DNA of 64,000 nucleotides. It comes from Seiridium cupressi. Its lineage: Eukaryota; Ascomycota; Sordariomycetes; Amphisphaeriales; Sporocadaceae. Location: contig JARVKI010000099.1 in NCBI GenBank assembly GCA_036674765.1, forward strand, positions 1 through 64,000. The letters run 5' to 3'. How positions within the stretch are numbered: the stretch's first letter is position 1; the number at the start of each line of letters is the position of its first letter. Of the stretch, positions 42,421 through 56,856 are shown in pieces. The notes under the pieces were generated by a model. The model was given only the letters and a program-made list of their open reading frames with translations. It did not search any database and was not told the DNA's origin. The position numbers and the translations under genes were made by a program.

Positions 42421-45400
42421 GCCAACCGCCCGATCGATTCAGTTTCTTAGTGTCGAGATAAGAGCTGTAACCTAGGTGGTTTCTCAATTAAAGTTTATCG
42501 ATGACCGAAGGCTTCAAGTGGGGGCACGGGTAAGGGGTCTCTAAGGTGTGTAAGATTATGCGATCAATATCGCTATCCAACTGCAGATCATGGCCACCAC
42601 ACACAGCTATAAGTGTCTGATCTGCGGAACAAGGTTCGTATTTAGATCAAGATCAAGGGGAAGAAGAATAGCCGGTTATATATGGAATCAAGCTTTCGTG
42701 GCCAGATTGTGTTGGCGCCACGCCGGATACACCTTGTCTTTGACCCCTGTTCAATCTTGAGCACCCGCGCCTCGCTGTCGCGTACCAACGCCTACTTTAC
42801 ATAACTAAGGTGGTTCTATATCGGCCAGAGCTACAAGGGACCAATCCTGTCGCTCCAAGCCGCAGGATTGACACATCTTTGGTAACGGACCACAGATGAT
42901 TTATTACACTCGTTGATCACAGAATCTAGTGTTACCCCCTTACGAACACGTCTGTCCGGAAGGACGTTTATAAATGTACTTATGTTGGGAAAAAAGACCC
43001 CAATTTCATGAAGGGAGTCATTGGGGCAATGATCTCCCGGTATCCCCTATCCCATAGTAAGAAGAAGATGATTGCACTCCGTTGACCCTTTTCAGAGTGT
43101 GGGTTAAGGAAAAGCGCAAGGCAAAAGTTGGAAAAATACTGGGACACTACCCATCTCAGCGAACAACCATTAAAAGCGAAATATTTGTAGGTGGTTAATC
43201 GAAACTTCTACGCGATATTCCAACGGTGAACCACGAAGCTGATAGTAGGACAAACAATAAGTCCACTGCTGCCAAGGACTAGAACAATTACACAAACACC
43301 TTTAGCAACTCCATCCTGTGAACACCTCCACATGGACCTTGGTCAAGGCCACACTGCTGCAGCTGGTGTCTGCGGGCCCAGTGCCACGTTATTTCTTACG
43401 CCTATACGAGCGGCAACTAAATCGATATTTTCTAATGCTAAGAGCCGCCAATATACCTCCGTGCCGAAATCAAGGCTAATCTAATAACGATGGCAACCGA
43501 AACCTAGACGACGAATTATTAAGCTTAATTAATAATAGGTAAAACCACTGGCTATAAGATATATATAATAATAAGGAAATGTATACCGCTCATGACGCCG
43601 ACCTCTATAATCGCTATATAAGGGATGTATCTACTATCGATATAAGTAATGCAGAAAAAGGCAACAATGGTATAAATCTTACTAAAGAGATATTCGATAA
43701 ATTGCGAACGGTTACGACGATAGGGCCTGCACAATAAGCCGAATCAAAACGTCGAGGCTGTTATATCAGACGCAGAAAAGCCGCTTAAACCTGCCATGAA
43801 TGTCCAAGAGGCTCGTTAGTAAGTTTACCCGGCTGAACCAGATTCGCGATCGCTTCCGATATGACCACGAAGCGCTCGAGCAGATGCTTTCTGTGGGCAT
43901 CCCACGGATCGCTGCACTAAAAAAAGAGCAACTCAAAGTCGGCAAGAATGTTGAGTGTCGAACAGAAGCCGATGATCGGACTGACCCGACGGGCCTCTAG
44001 TGCAATGAGGTATGTATGCCTCATTCAAGTGTATCAATATCACCATATGATCTAGAACGGCGCTCACCGGTTGTCTATAGGCACAGATAAACATATTAAT
44101 CAACTATGATAACACAATAAACATGGTATAGCACGGTTTCCTGAGTTCATCCCGAGTATCATTGGTTCAAGTCAATCTTAAGCTATGGGAATATCAGCTA
44201 TGAAGAGATTGTACTCGGGTGTCCTTAAGCATATAATACTAAGCACAAACGGGGCGCATCCAACGTCCAACATGAAATGTGTTTTTTTTTATAAACTCAT
44301 AAACGATTGTTTCGCATACTTAGGTATACGATATAGGTTCTCCCGGATGATTGCCCTCTACTTCTGCCATGCAAGGTTCAGTATGGAGTTCAAGTTTCCC
44401 TCCATCGCAGCCAATTAAAATTGGACTGCAACTAGCGCCTTGTTATTAGCGAGGCAGATAATAAAAGTTCCCTTATAACTCACTTTGCATATTGAGCACC
44501 GATACCGTTGAGTTCTTCTTGTTGTTGCGATGGTGAACGTTGACGCCTTGAGGCCCTTCTGCTGGAGCTTGAGTCTTTTCTCTTCGCCTTGCTCTTCGTC
44601 CGTGGCCTCCACCCATTCACGAAAGTTGAGCTGCACATTTCCATTTCAAACTCATCCAATAGACCATGGTCTTTTGGTACTCTGGTACAAGTAAGCGATC
44701 GGGACAAAATATAACAAATGTTTCGACAGACCGCTTGAAGTTGATACAAATGCAGCAGAGGAGATTACTCATCCTAATTCAGATTCGATAAGTGGTTAAC
44801 TATAAAAGAAATGCTAGCCCACAGTGAACGAGAACAAATTTATTTGATAATATGGTGGTGCAAGGTGGTCCCTTAGAATATTTACTGTGCTGGTCTGTTG
44901 CTTAAATATCATAATATAATCCGCAACCTCTATATTGATCATGCCTAGAAAATGCAAGCTCCCTACTGGTCAGACTTTGGACATGCAACAGCGCCGGGCC
45001 ACCGATCCTCAGGACACACATATCGTTGCTCGCTTCAATCAGGAGGCTAGAAAATGGACAAGACTGCGAGGCTCTTCACAAGCATAGTCCCGGCAGATTG
45101 GTTGTCTTTGATTTAGGGCCGTTCCCTCTACACTGGCCTCTAAGAGCTGAGTTCTGGCCCCGTTGGTCGGATTTTGGAAAGCTCGAGGCTTTCCCGCGTG
45201 GAGGGCAACCCACTTCGGATAAGCGAGCGACTGACACGCCTGATTGGTAGGACTTTGGACATTCAGGATCATCGCCCAGCCGCCAATGTGCAGTCGCACT
45301 GCCACTCTGGGTGTGGGTGTAGGCAGCTACCGCCTTCAGGCCGTATTGGCGGACCAACACAGATGCACAAAGTTCTGTATTGATTAAAGCTAGGACTCAA

Positions 45401-46203
45401 TTGGATTCATTGATATATGCGAGGACCTAATGGTCATTCCCCATTGGCGATCTATTTGGGGGTAGTGCTAGTAGATGAAACAAGGAAATGTCAATTGGAC
45501 TGTCCCAGCCGCTTGCGATGATGGTGCTTACAGGAAAGCCCCGTCAATAACTATTCCAGCGGTGCAATTGGTTAGTCAGTTTATAGCCCGTGTCTTTCTA
45601 TCACTAGTTGATGCCGTCCTGCCACCCAGAAATACCGACAAGCACCTCGAATGGTTATAATAATCGGTTACAAGTCTCCGCTATCGTATTAACGTACCCT
45701 ATTATTTTCCGTGTATCTGCTGTTTGTCCATATATAACTTCATATCTACCTGGTCAATTAACATTTCTATGTGTCTGCCTCAGAGCTTTGTGCCCCCGAG
45801 TGACTGGGTCTCCCATAACACCCTCAATTTCGTTATCTCTCAGCCGCGTTTTCTATTGGTCTTGGACGCCCAAATTAGCCAGAGATGTCCACCCCTCCCA
45901 CTGGTGATGACATCATGGATCATAAGCCGAGCGCTAATTCTACCAATTAGCAACCAAATATAAATATAATTAGAGTATGATGGATAGGCGGCCTATGGGC
46001 TACTTGGATACTGGCCACCGGTCGCAAAGATAGGTTCCTGACCGAAACTTTGTGCATCAATGGCCGTCGACCTATGGCTACCGATCCCAAGATTTGCAGA
46101 TCACTGATAGCGAAATCTATATAGCCATTTGTCCTCGCACAACTTGTACTCTCTTTTCTTTTCACTCCCATTGAAGTCAGTGTTGACATTCCGTTACTTC
46201 CTA
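42421..46203. other. Long stretch without a supported gene
   Basis: About 3.8 kb. No frame shows a family I recognise. 43440-43790 is mildly AT-rich, with a possible decayed coding relic (GCYIRRRKAA-stop-TCHECPRGS at about 43757-43815) too short to name. A 49-codon frame at 44941-45090 (MPRKCKLPTGQTLDMQ) also lacks a family. No tRNA was noticed. Confidence 0.35.
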
Positions 46204-48784
46204 ATGTCGCTACAGTTCCCACCGCCGAGACCGCCCATACGTTATGCTAGTGACCAGAAGGATTAAGCCTTCTGGGATAAGCATGAAGATGTTCTACGAC
46301 GTCTGTACCTTACCGAAGGCCGCAGTCTAAAAGATGTTAGGTATAGAATGGAATCTGACTATGGGTTTCCTGCCGTTCCGTACGTCAATGCTACCATATC
46401 TTTGTAAGACTAACGTATATAAACTTATTCCTATTTAAAGACTCAAGGATTACGAGACTATATTGCGTGATAATTTTTGTTTTCGGAAAAACCTCGCTCG
46501 TGAGGACTGGGGCCCCGTAGGGTATCGTATCGAAAAGCGCCGACGGCAAGGGAAGGGCCAGCAATGTGTATTTGGGTGCCATATCACTCACCAACAAACG
46601 AGTCCAGAAAGATGTTCGTAGATATAACACTAAAGCAACCATCAGATCGAATATTGGAACCTGTAAGAGATCCCATCTAGATTGAGTGTTTTCGAATGGA
46701 TTAATAATTGTCTCAGGTCCAACCCCCCCCCCTCTCCCACCAAGCATTACAATCAGAACGCCATCTCCTATACCCAAGGAGAATCATCACGTATGGACAA
46801 GTAGCATGCAGGAAGTGGGAATTTTTACATCGATGAGTTCGGAAGCACCTGCGGTTTTAGTCTCAACGCATACGATGTTACCAACTTGCGATGATACTAC
46901 TCGCCGATCTGGGTACTCCAGGACAGCCAAGGCCGACAATAGTAAGTTTCAAGTGCCCTTTTTTTTTTTGTTTTGAAGATTATTAAAGAAACTCCAGATA
47001 CCACTTCCAAGGAGCCTGCGGCACTATTGTCGCCTGACACGCAAATATGTCACGCGAGCATTAGTGATACAGGATCCTTCAACTCTATCGGTTTGACTCC
47101 ATCCATAAGCCACGGTGGACCGGACTTTGGACATGCGAGTCAGGATTCACTTTTTAGTGCAGCCGAAATGGACTATAGTTTTCGAATATCTTTCTCCACA
47201 ACTCAATCGGTTACAACTTCGGTCCCTGTGGCGGAACAGGGAAAGCCTTCGACATCAACCAATCGCTAGCAATCAGCAAATGACCAGCGTGACTACAGAC
47301 CTGCCTTGGACAACTCTATTTCGCAACCTTGCATGAATTATTTTCCCGGACCAATAGGTCAACTACCTCAAGTTGAAATGGGCGACGCTATATTCACCTC
47401 GGTCGATCCTGGATCTCGGCTCGACAATAACCATATCCCCTCGACTTCCAACATGATCACTGTCAACCTCGACCAAATATCACAACCATCAAATATAACA
47501 AAACACATAGCGCTGAGATCGGTGGCTAGCTCGCAGCCTAGAGAATCCATGATGCAGCATTCCTCAAAGAAAGTTCGTGATGCGGCACGGCCTTCATCAC
47601 CTAACAGACTATCCTCGACTCCACAGCGTCTAGATTCCCAATACGACGCTGAATTTCAATCACTTCCAGTGGGACCAATCTGTCAAATCGGAGCACCCGC
47701 GCCATTCTTGCTACGCGAGAAATTGATATCTTCTGCCCGAAACTTCATATGGAGCAAATTTGACACAAGCCTCAGGGCTTCGTCCCAGTCAACAAATCAT
47801 AAATTGTTCAAGGAAGAATGCTACAAGCTTGAAAGGTGGTATGACAGTTTCGGACCAGCGCTTCTCTTTCTGCGAGAACGAAAGCTACAAAGAGCATTCC
47901 GCATATTGAAGCGGTGTTTCGCTGACATAAGAGATATTGTCGAACCTCAAGACCCGCGCCTCATTATCTACGTATGCCAGAAAGTATTGCGGTGTAGATA
48001 TTATGACACAATCGGACGAAATCTGTCGCGATTACTACTTCAATACTTCACAAAACTATGCCAAGTTTTGTTCGGCCCACAATGCCCCTTATTTGTTGTT
48101 ACATATCAGCTCTATTGTTTAGACAATGCTGACTATATATACCATATTGGACCATTTCTGGAGTCTTATTTTAGTTGTTTGGAGCCTCTTATAAGGCAGT
48201 CAAATGACATGGGTGCTTTAGAGCATTTAACTAGAATGCAAGGCTTGACTGTTGACATACTGGAAGCCAAGGGGATAATAAGATTTTCGGACACCAACCT
48301 TATGCTCGATGACCTCGTACGCAAAGCGCGAGCTTATAGCCTATCTACGTCTTATTTGAAGATCGAAAAGACAGCTCTTTGACAGCGCAATTGATTCTTC
48401 GAAGAGGCACTATCCCTACTTTCGGAGGTCCGTGAGGACAGAGAGCAAACGAATGGGTACGATCTCCTTTACGCTAGTGTGGCAATAATTGTCACACTGC
48501 TAGACATGAGGAATTACGATGCTGCCGTCCGTGCAAGTCACGAATTGGAGGATTTCTTGATCAAGTCTCCCATCTACCCTGGCACTCCCACTAATCAAGC
48601 AAGCTATGACTTCGCATGGCAGGATATTTATTCGAGGCAAAGTGCATTGATCATAGTTCTTAGCAAACTTGAGATTGCCTTGCGTGATGCTGGACGTAGA
48701 GAGGAAGCAGCCAAGATACAAGCCCGATTGGACAGCGATGTGACCCGTGAATACGGCGTTGAGGAAATAAGCGAGGATCTCTAA
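46204..48784 (+). pseudogene. Clr5-domain protein gene with several stops
   Basis: The N-terminus reads SDQKD, stop (46264-46266), AFWDKHEDVLRRLYLTEGRSLKDVRYRMESDYGF, the Clr5 domain. After an apparent intron the domain end FRKNLAREDWGPVGYRIEKRRRQGK continues, then a frameshift near 46565 leads to LTNKRVQKDVRRYNTKAT. A Ser/Thr/Pro-rich middle follows (intron about 46942-46997). The long C-terminal part has helical, TPR-like tracts seen in long Clr5 proteins (RILKRCFADIRDIVEPQDPRLIIYVCQKVL; RDAGRREEAAKIQARLDSD). In one frame it is split only by TAG 47267-47269, TGA 48380-48382 and TGA 48392-48394. Restoring Gln/Arg at these sites would make it continuous. Clr5 domains take part in silencing-related proteins in yeast; the role in such long fungal proteins is unclear. 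Confidence 0.75.
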
Positions 48785-48854
48785 GGGCAAGTAATGAAGT
48801 ACCAGAACATATCGGCGTGGTGTAAATAGAAGAATGGATGCAGGAGCTAGAAAA

Positions 48855-49145
48855 TACCTTAATATTAAGATAGACGAAGATATAACGAATAAATTAAATG
48901 GTTAATTAAATATTAAAAGGAACCCGAACGCAGATAAATAGTTAACTTATATTTACAGGATAATATAGGCTAAAAAGCTCGATAATATAAGTGGTTAAGC
49001 TTTTATTTAAATATTAAACTTATATTTTCGGAGTAAATAATTAAAGTAAAACTGTTTATATTATAATTATACCTATTTTACGCGTTGAAATAAACTTTTA
49101 TATATTTTTTTTAAATAATAAAATAATTATATAATTATATAAGGT
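48855..49145. other. AT-rich RIPed island after the Clr5 pseudogene
   Basis: About 290 bp of TpA-rich, CpA-poor DNA starting 70 bp after the last Clr5 codon. No protein remnant identified. Like the 38622 island it borders a gene's 3' end. Confidence 0.55.
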
Positions 49146-49374
49146 GAGTTCTAGCGATTAGTAACCCGACAACCTTGCCAGGCGTGCTACAGTAATACTA
49201 AAGCACAAGCGAGACAAACTCGCACGAATTCACGTTTCGTAAGAGCGACATCGACAACATGCGCGGCCTCACTGATGACACGTCCGACGGGTATGATTCT
49301 GACAACGTCGAAAGATTCAAGACAATCAGATAATGTGACTCGGAGTAGGGAAGGTCGTTACAACGGGATACGGT

Positions 49375-49650
49375 TGTTACGAATTTGGCCGCGAGGAATA
49401 GGCCTGGTTGGAATTGGATGAGGCAACAAAAATATGGGATTCCTCTTAGCCGCCAGTGTTACAAAGAAGGTCCTGTAATGGAATGACAGGAGCGAGGCGC
49501 TTCAACTCACCAACAATAAGAAGATAAAGGAATATACCAAGGGAGTGTTTTCAAGATCTATATAAACAATCGTTACCTTGATATTACTTTAAGCATATAT
49601 CTTGACGATCGGTAGAGCTTATCAAGTTTTAGCAAACTATTCTTGTATTA
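49375..49650 (+). repeat. Diverged LTR-like fragment
   Basis: Starts TGTTACGAATTTGG, similar to the start of the clean LTR (TGTTACGAACATGG), and at 49555-49650 follows it in order: CGTTACCTTGATATTACTTTAAGCATATATCTTG against CATTACCTTAGTGATTAATCTAAGCATCTATCT, then GAGCTTATCAAGTTTTAGC against GAGGCCTACCAAGCCTTAAC. Between them the sequence differs, so it is a related family or subfamily. Its 3' end and target duplication are not resolved. Not heavily RIPed. Confidence 0.5.
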
Positions 49651-49731
49651 GGTCTGAACCACGGCCGGGATCAAGAACTGTTGGCTCGCTGACAATCCTA
49701 TACCCGGCCCAGTGTACCAAGTGAGGCCCCC

Positions 49732-49733
<2 letters not shown>

Positions 49734-49767
<34 letters not shown>
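49734..49767. repeat. (TA)17 microsatellite
   Basis: 34 bp of uninterrupted alternating T and A. Such tracts vary in length and are prone to assembly error. Confidence 0.95.
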
Positions 49768-49771
<4 letters not shown>

Positions 49772-50039
49772 CATCTAAGTACGTTATAGGAGGCGCCACA
49801 TACCATGTATTAGCATGGTTTAGAGATATTTAAGGCATTTCTACTTCATATCACTCCAATGAAGGCAAAACTCTAGAACTTATACACAAGACTGGTCGAA
49901 ATGCGACTAGCCTGCCGACTAAAGATTCCATTGCAGGTTTTGAAACGGGCTGTGGTGCATGCGACTGCGTCATATTACGCACTACGGCACATATCGAAAT
50001 GGTTTCGCTACCAGTGAGAGTCATCCCCCTGTACTTGGG

Positions 50040-50210
50040 TCTGCAGTATGGTTGCTTATTGTTAGGATTGGGGCTCCAGCCACCTGGATTATCGGGCTTC
50101 TCAGCCACTCCATATAGACTAGCTACCTCCTGCCTCTGGAACCCTCTGATACTCAATGAATCCATTAATCCACTTCATAACCGTCGTTCCATTTCAACGC
50201 TTATGATCTT
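50040..50210 (+). repeat. Dispersed repeat fragment, longer copy
   Basis: Shares GGGGCTCCAGCCACCTGG, ATTATCGG and the following ATTAATCCACTT...GTTCCAT blocks with 34180-34256. On the reverse strand it lies in a 104-codon frame (DNPGGWSPNPNNKQ), possibly a relic of an unknown mobile-element protein; the short copy also reads DNPGGWSP. Confidence 0.55.
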
Positions 50211-50458
50211 ACCATCGGAATGAACTCTATATCATTCCTCGTTGTCGTACAGCATCACGCTCAAGTGCACTACAGTTGACAATCCAAACCCCCTAGCGAG
50301 TCCAACTAGCACCGTATGCTTGGACGCACCATCCAGGCCTTTGTCGAGCATAACGAACTCTGTGCTACACCAGAGACGCAATCGATAGACAGGCCTCGCT
50401 GGCGTTTGTTAGATTCAACGAAAAAGGCTTTGATGATTACCTAGCTATATTTGCTTAA

Positions 50459-52804
<2,346 letters not shown>

Positions 52805-53537
52805 GGTGATAGTACAGAACTCCTGTGATTCTCACCCTACAAAATATGAACAGCGTACTACAGGCTGGATGGGTGAAAGACGGCAGGCATCTATCTCAAG
52901 GAAGAGTTCTGCTTGCTTGGATATTATAATCACATCCTTCTGTCTAGACGGGACCTTTCGTACGATGCAATTAGCTTCGGCAACCCCAGCCGTGGAGGGG
53001 CAATCTGATAGATCCACAGTGGGGATGATCGAAGGGTCGGGATTAGGTGAGCCGCCAGAGTGTGGGGGATGGATGTGGGGAAGGAAGACTTGGCTGAGAA
53101 GGTAGGGGATGCAGACTGCGGGTATAGGACGGGAGTTGGAACTATCTCGACGCATTTGGCAATCGTTACAACCCCGCCCCTTGTGGACACCACCCACTGC
53201 ACAGATGACCACTTTCAACTTGGTACTGGCCGATTGACCCCAAGCAAGTCTTCGGTGAACAGTCGGAGACATGAATCCTGGTGGCTTAGCTCCTTCGGAG
53301 GCCACACGCCTAGTTGCAAGCAAGATGCGAATTGTGTCTCAACTTCTGCTATTATCCAAAAGGGGAGCGCCGATGTCGCTTGTTATATGGAAGAATATAT
53401 ACATATTCTTCTTATTGTTGTTCATACATACACATGTCGTCCTTTCTTTTACTTTGATCGTGCCATTTCTTCGACCAAAGAAGAACTACACGAAGAGCCG
53501 GTCTTATAATTAAGTAGATCTATAACCTCTCTCCATC
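52805..53537. promoter_or_regulatory. Bidirectional promoter between VAO-like and IPMDH genes
   Basis: 733 bp between two ATGs facing away from each other. No other gene fits in it. It is a natural site for shared regulation of the group, perhaps by the C2H2 factor at 58862-61767; no repeated operator could be defined with confidence. Confidence 0.5.
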
Positions 53538-54953
53538 ATGGCAAGTATATCCAAGGTTGTGGTGTTTCCGGGAGACAACTGTGGGCCCGAGGTCATGAGT
53601 GAGGCGCTCAAGGTTCGTAGTCCCCCCGGTCACTTTAATACGATGCTATCAGAGACAAATCCATGCCTTGATGTCACAGCGAAGTAATGCCCCTGCGTAG
53701 GTTCTGAGAGTCTTTGAGAGCCAAAAGGAACCGATCAAGTTCGATTTCGATTTCCGCCTTTTAGGAGGAGTAAGTTTCTTGTCGGTTTCATGACCAACAA
53801 ACGAAAGGGTCAGCTAAATCGTCCATTAGGGGTCAATCGATGCAACTGGTGTGCCTTTAACTGGTTCGGCCCTGCAATCCGCCAAAGTTGCAGATGCAGT
53901 TCTGCTGGGGGCTATTGGTGGTCCTGTCAGTAACAAGACCCGTTCCAAATTCCTTGGTTTTCAAACAGTGTTGCTGACTCCATAGGTAGAAATGGGGGAC
54001 GGGGCTGGTTCGGCCAGAGCAAGGTCTACTTGGCCTGCGCAAAGGCATGGATGCTTTCGGCAATCTTCGACCTTGTAACTTTGCCGCGGAGTCACTAGTC
54101 GACTTGTCGCCATTGAAGGCGGATGTTGCTCGTGGGACCAACTTCACCATCATTCGGGAACTCTGCGGAGGCATGTACTTTGGCCCAGACCGCAGAGACC
54201 CAGACGCCGATTTAACCTCCGCTCAAGACGTTGACTTCTACACGCGTCAGGAGATTGAACGAGTCGCTCGCTTAGCCGGCTATTTGGCCAAGCAGCATGA
54301 TCCCCCTCTACCGGTCTGGAGTTTGGACAAGGCTAACGTGCTGGCCTCCGCTGGGAGACTATGGAGACTCGTGGTATCTGAAGTTTTCGAGAAGGAATTC
54401 CCGGATGTGCAGCTTGGCCACCATCTGATTGACTCGGCAGCAATGCTCATGATCAAAAGACCAACTGCCCTCAACGGCATAGTGTTAACCAGTAATCTGT
54501 TCGGCGACATCATTTCGGACGAGGCCAGTGTGATCCCAGGCAGCTTGGGCCTGTTGCCCAGCGCCAGTTTGTGTGAAGTACCCGTGCCCGGAAAATTAGT
54601 GAAAGGGATCTATGAGCCTATACACGGTAAGTACCTTGGCCTCCGCTTGCTTTATATTCTCTCTTTTCTCCTTTTCGTGCTTTTCCTGTTTTGCTCGGTT
54701 GAAGGCTGACTATTTCGAAGGCTCCGCTCCTGACATTGTCGGTAAAGGAATAGTAAACCCGGCTGGCATGATCTTATGCGCAGCAATGATGTTAAGGTAT
54801 TCTTTTGGAAAGGAGGCAGAAGCGAGGGCGATAGAAATGGCAGTTGCTGATACTATCAACAATGGGGTGCGCACGGGTGACATAGGAGGAACAGCGGGGA
54901 CCAAGGAGTTCGGCGACGCTGTGGTGAAGCATTTGAAGTCTAGAATGGCGTGA
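53538..54953 (+). CDS. 3-isopropylmalate dehydrogenase paralogue (LeuB/Leu2 family)
   Basis: Oxidises and decarboxylates 3-isopropylmalate or a related beta-hydroxy diacid with NAD+. Exons 53538-53612, 53701-53769, 53830-53925, 53990-54626, 54721-54953; introns of 88, 60, 64 and 94 bp. Joined 369 residues, normal for the family. Motifs: [17 protein letters not shown] (N-terminal GD-x-GPEV), [67 protein letters not shown] (catalytic Lys), [34 protein letters not shown] (metal-binding Asp), [18 protein letters not shown]. 'KWG' is reached only by using the second of two AG acceptors at the third intron (intron end 53989). In fungi extra IPMDH copies occur in specialised-metabolism clusters that build chain-extended amino acids; that role here is inference. 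Confidence 0.9.
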
Positions 54954-55096
54954 ATTCCATCACTTTAAGACGAGAAATCATTTAATCTCTTTTTGGTCCG
55001 CCTTCGAGATATTACAAAACTCCAGGTTAACTACTTCCTCTAGAGGCCCTGATATGTAGAAGGCTGAAAGACCATCGACTACACCTTATACAGTCA

Positions 55097-56225
55097 TCAT
55101 GCTACCTCGGCCCGAGGTACAAGTCGCCGCTGACCCTCGTCTATATCGTTGCTCAGCTTAGTACCCATCCGTTGTGGCTGCATCTTTTGAAGACCTTCTT
55201 CACAATCCACAATCTCGTGGCCTGTTGTGAAAAAGGATCTCCCATTAACGTCTCCTCGAACCGTAGGCAGTAGGAGCGCCTTCGCGACACCAATTGACTC
55301 GCTGTCCTGGAGGTCGTTCCAAACGCGAAGAAAGTCATCTCTCAGCATTGGGGTTTATGGTTGAGAGAGTGGCTAGCTTGTTTATGGTTCCATGGGAAGT
55401 GGAAATCTTGATATTTCTTCTTACTTGTAAGCCAAAGCGACACCATGTTCACCATGATGTTCCTATTCTTGGGTAATTATCACCGCAATGAACGCATAAA
55501 GCCCGTTATGCCCGCCTTCGACGCCTCATATACCCGAGAGGAGGCGTGTCGGGAAAGCTTCAAAAAAATTATCAGTGGGAGCTCAGCACACAGAGTGTTT
55601 AGGACATGCCAGGCCACAGAACCAGTCAAAACAGGTTGAAACTTCTTGTTTGGCCGTTTGGAAAAATAATGAATACCGAGTTTTGCAGTATAGATAACGC
55701 CGATCAGGTTGATATTCAGTGTCTGCAACATGCGCGGGCTCCGATTTCCAGTGCCTGGCTCATAATTGCCCTCCAGTAGGTCTCCCACTTGGTTGATACC
55801 AGCATTTGCGAAAAAGACATTCAAAGCGCCAAATCACTCCCATCCAGCTTCGAGGAGAGACAAAAGGTCAGCCCAAGATGACACGTCCGTCTTTCGGAAC
55901 AGAACGTGTCTTCACTGTACTCATTGGCATTGTTCAAATACAGATCACGTAGAATGGTGAGTGCACCAACTCTTTGAGTGCCGCCTCCAGCGCCTGACCA
56001 TTCTCCTCCAGCAAGTCCCCAAGGATGAGGTTGCCCCCGTGTTCTGACAGTCAGTCAGTGCTCTCATTCTTTCTCCAGTTCTCCAACAACAATGCGACTC
56101 ACTGTGAGCAAGATAGGCTGCTTCCAACCCTATACCTGTTGCACATCCAGTAAGAAGGATACAGTAGTTTCCCCTTTAAGAACGGCAAACTTGAAGTCTT
56201 CCACGTGGTAGGCTGTCGTCTTGTT
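55097..56225 (-). pseudogene. Short-chain dehydrogenase/reductase, frame broken
   Basis: Minus strand, in order: DFKFAVLKGETTV; ILLTGCATGIGLEAAYLAH (TGxxxGIG cofactor motif, about 56165-56105); a broken GELEKE strand; FRKTDVSSWADLLSLLEA; LNVFFANAGINQVGDLLEG (NAG motif); INLIGVIYTAKLGIHYF; RVYEASKAGITGFMRSLR (YxxxK catalytic pair, about 55530-55480). After another frame change comes FFTTGHEIVDCEEGLQKMQP...DEGQRRLVP (55097-55348), the typical end. At least three frame changes and several stops lie between the blocks; an intron may explain one (about 55620) but not all. SDRs oxidise or reduce carbonyl/alcohol groups with NAD(P). Its place between IPMDH and the aldolase suggests it once belonged to the same group. 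Confidence 0.75.
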
Positions 56226-56856
56226 AGGTCGTACCGGACAACAGTATTTCTGCTTGCAGGCGGCCGGAAATATTTCGGGAAGGAGAATCAGTGCACGCTT
56301 CGATGAACCACGGCCGATTTGTAAAGCACAGGCATGGATTGTATAGGGACGTAATGCAACGGAGTGGAGCCTCCCCTAACATGGCGCCCGTGCTCACAGC
56401 ATGTTCCAGAAAGGGAAATTTTGGTCCCCCACATGCGATCCTTTTCCCTCCACATTAGTTGGTTTCGCGTCGTAACTTGGGCATTGGCCGAGGTCAGAAA
56501 CGTTCGTTCTGGCAATCAATTGAGCACTATTCTGTATCTGGCTAAAGCTGGAGCACACTCGCCAAAACCAAGCGGCAGCATATTGGTCTACCGAGCAAAA
56601 GGAACGCTTGCTTGGCTACCACGGCTGCACGACACTTGTCGCCTCTGTTTCTGTAGGCACCCGACTTCAACCATTCAGTTTCAGACATTCTCTGCTGGAG
56701 GAGCCAGAGGACAAAACATATTCTGTGGCAGATTTCGTGGTGAGGAGTTCATACATACATAGTCGGGAAAAGGGTCCGGCATTCCCATCTCAAGTCTTAA
56801 AACCTTTGAAAAACGGCGACGATTCTACATAGTGAAAGCGAGCAACCACTCGTCTT
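56226..56856. other. Intergenic, nothing recognised
   Basis: About 630 bp downstream of the aldolase gene; only short frames without family features. Confidence 0.35.

Noticed and set aside
44941..45090. Short frame MPRKCKLPTGQTLDMQ... as a small gene
   Set aside because: 49 codons without a recognisable family, intron evidence or context.
47306..48382. Stand-alone gene of 358 codons
   Set aside because: The same frame is open on both sides except for single stops, and upstream blocks form a Clr5 domain, so it is the middle of a larger broken gene.
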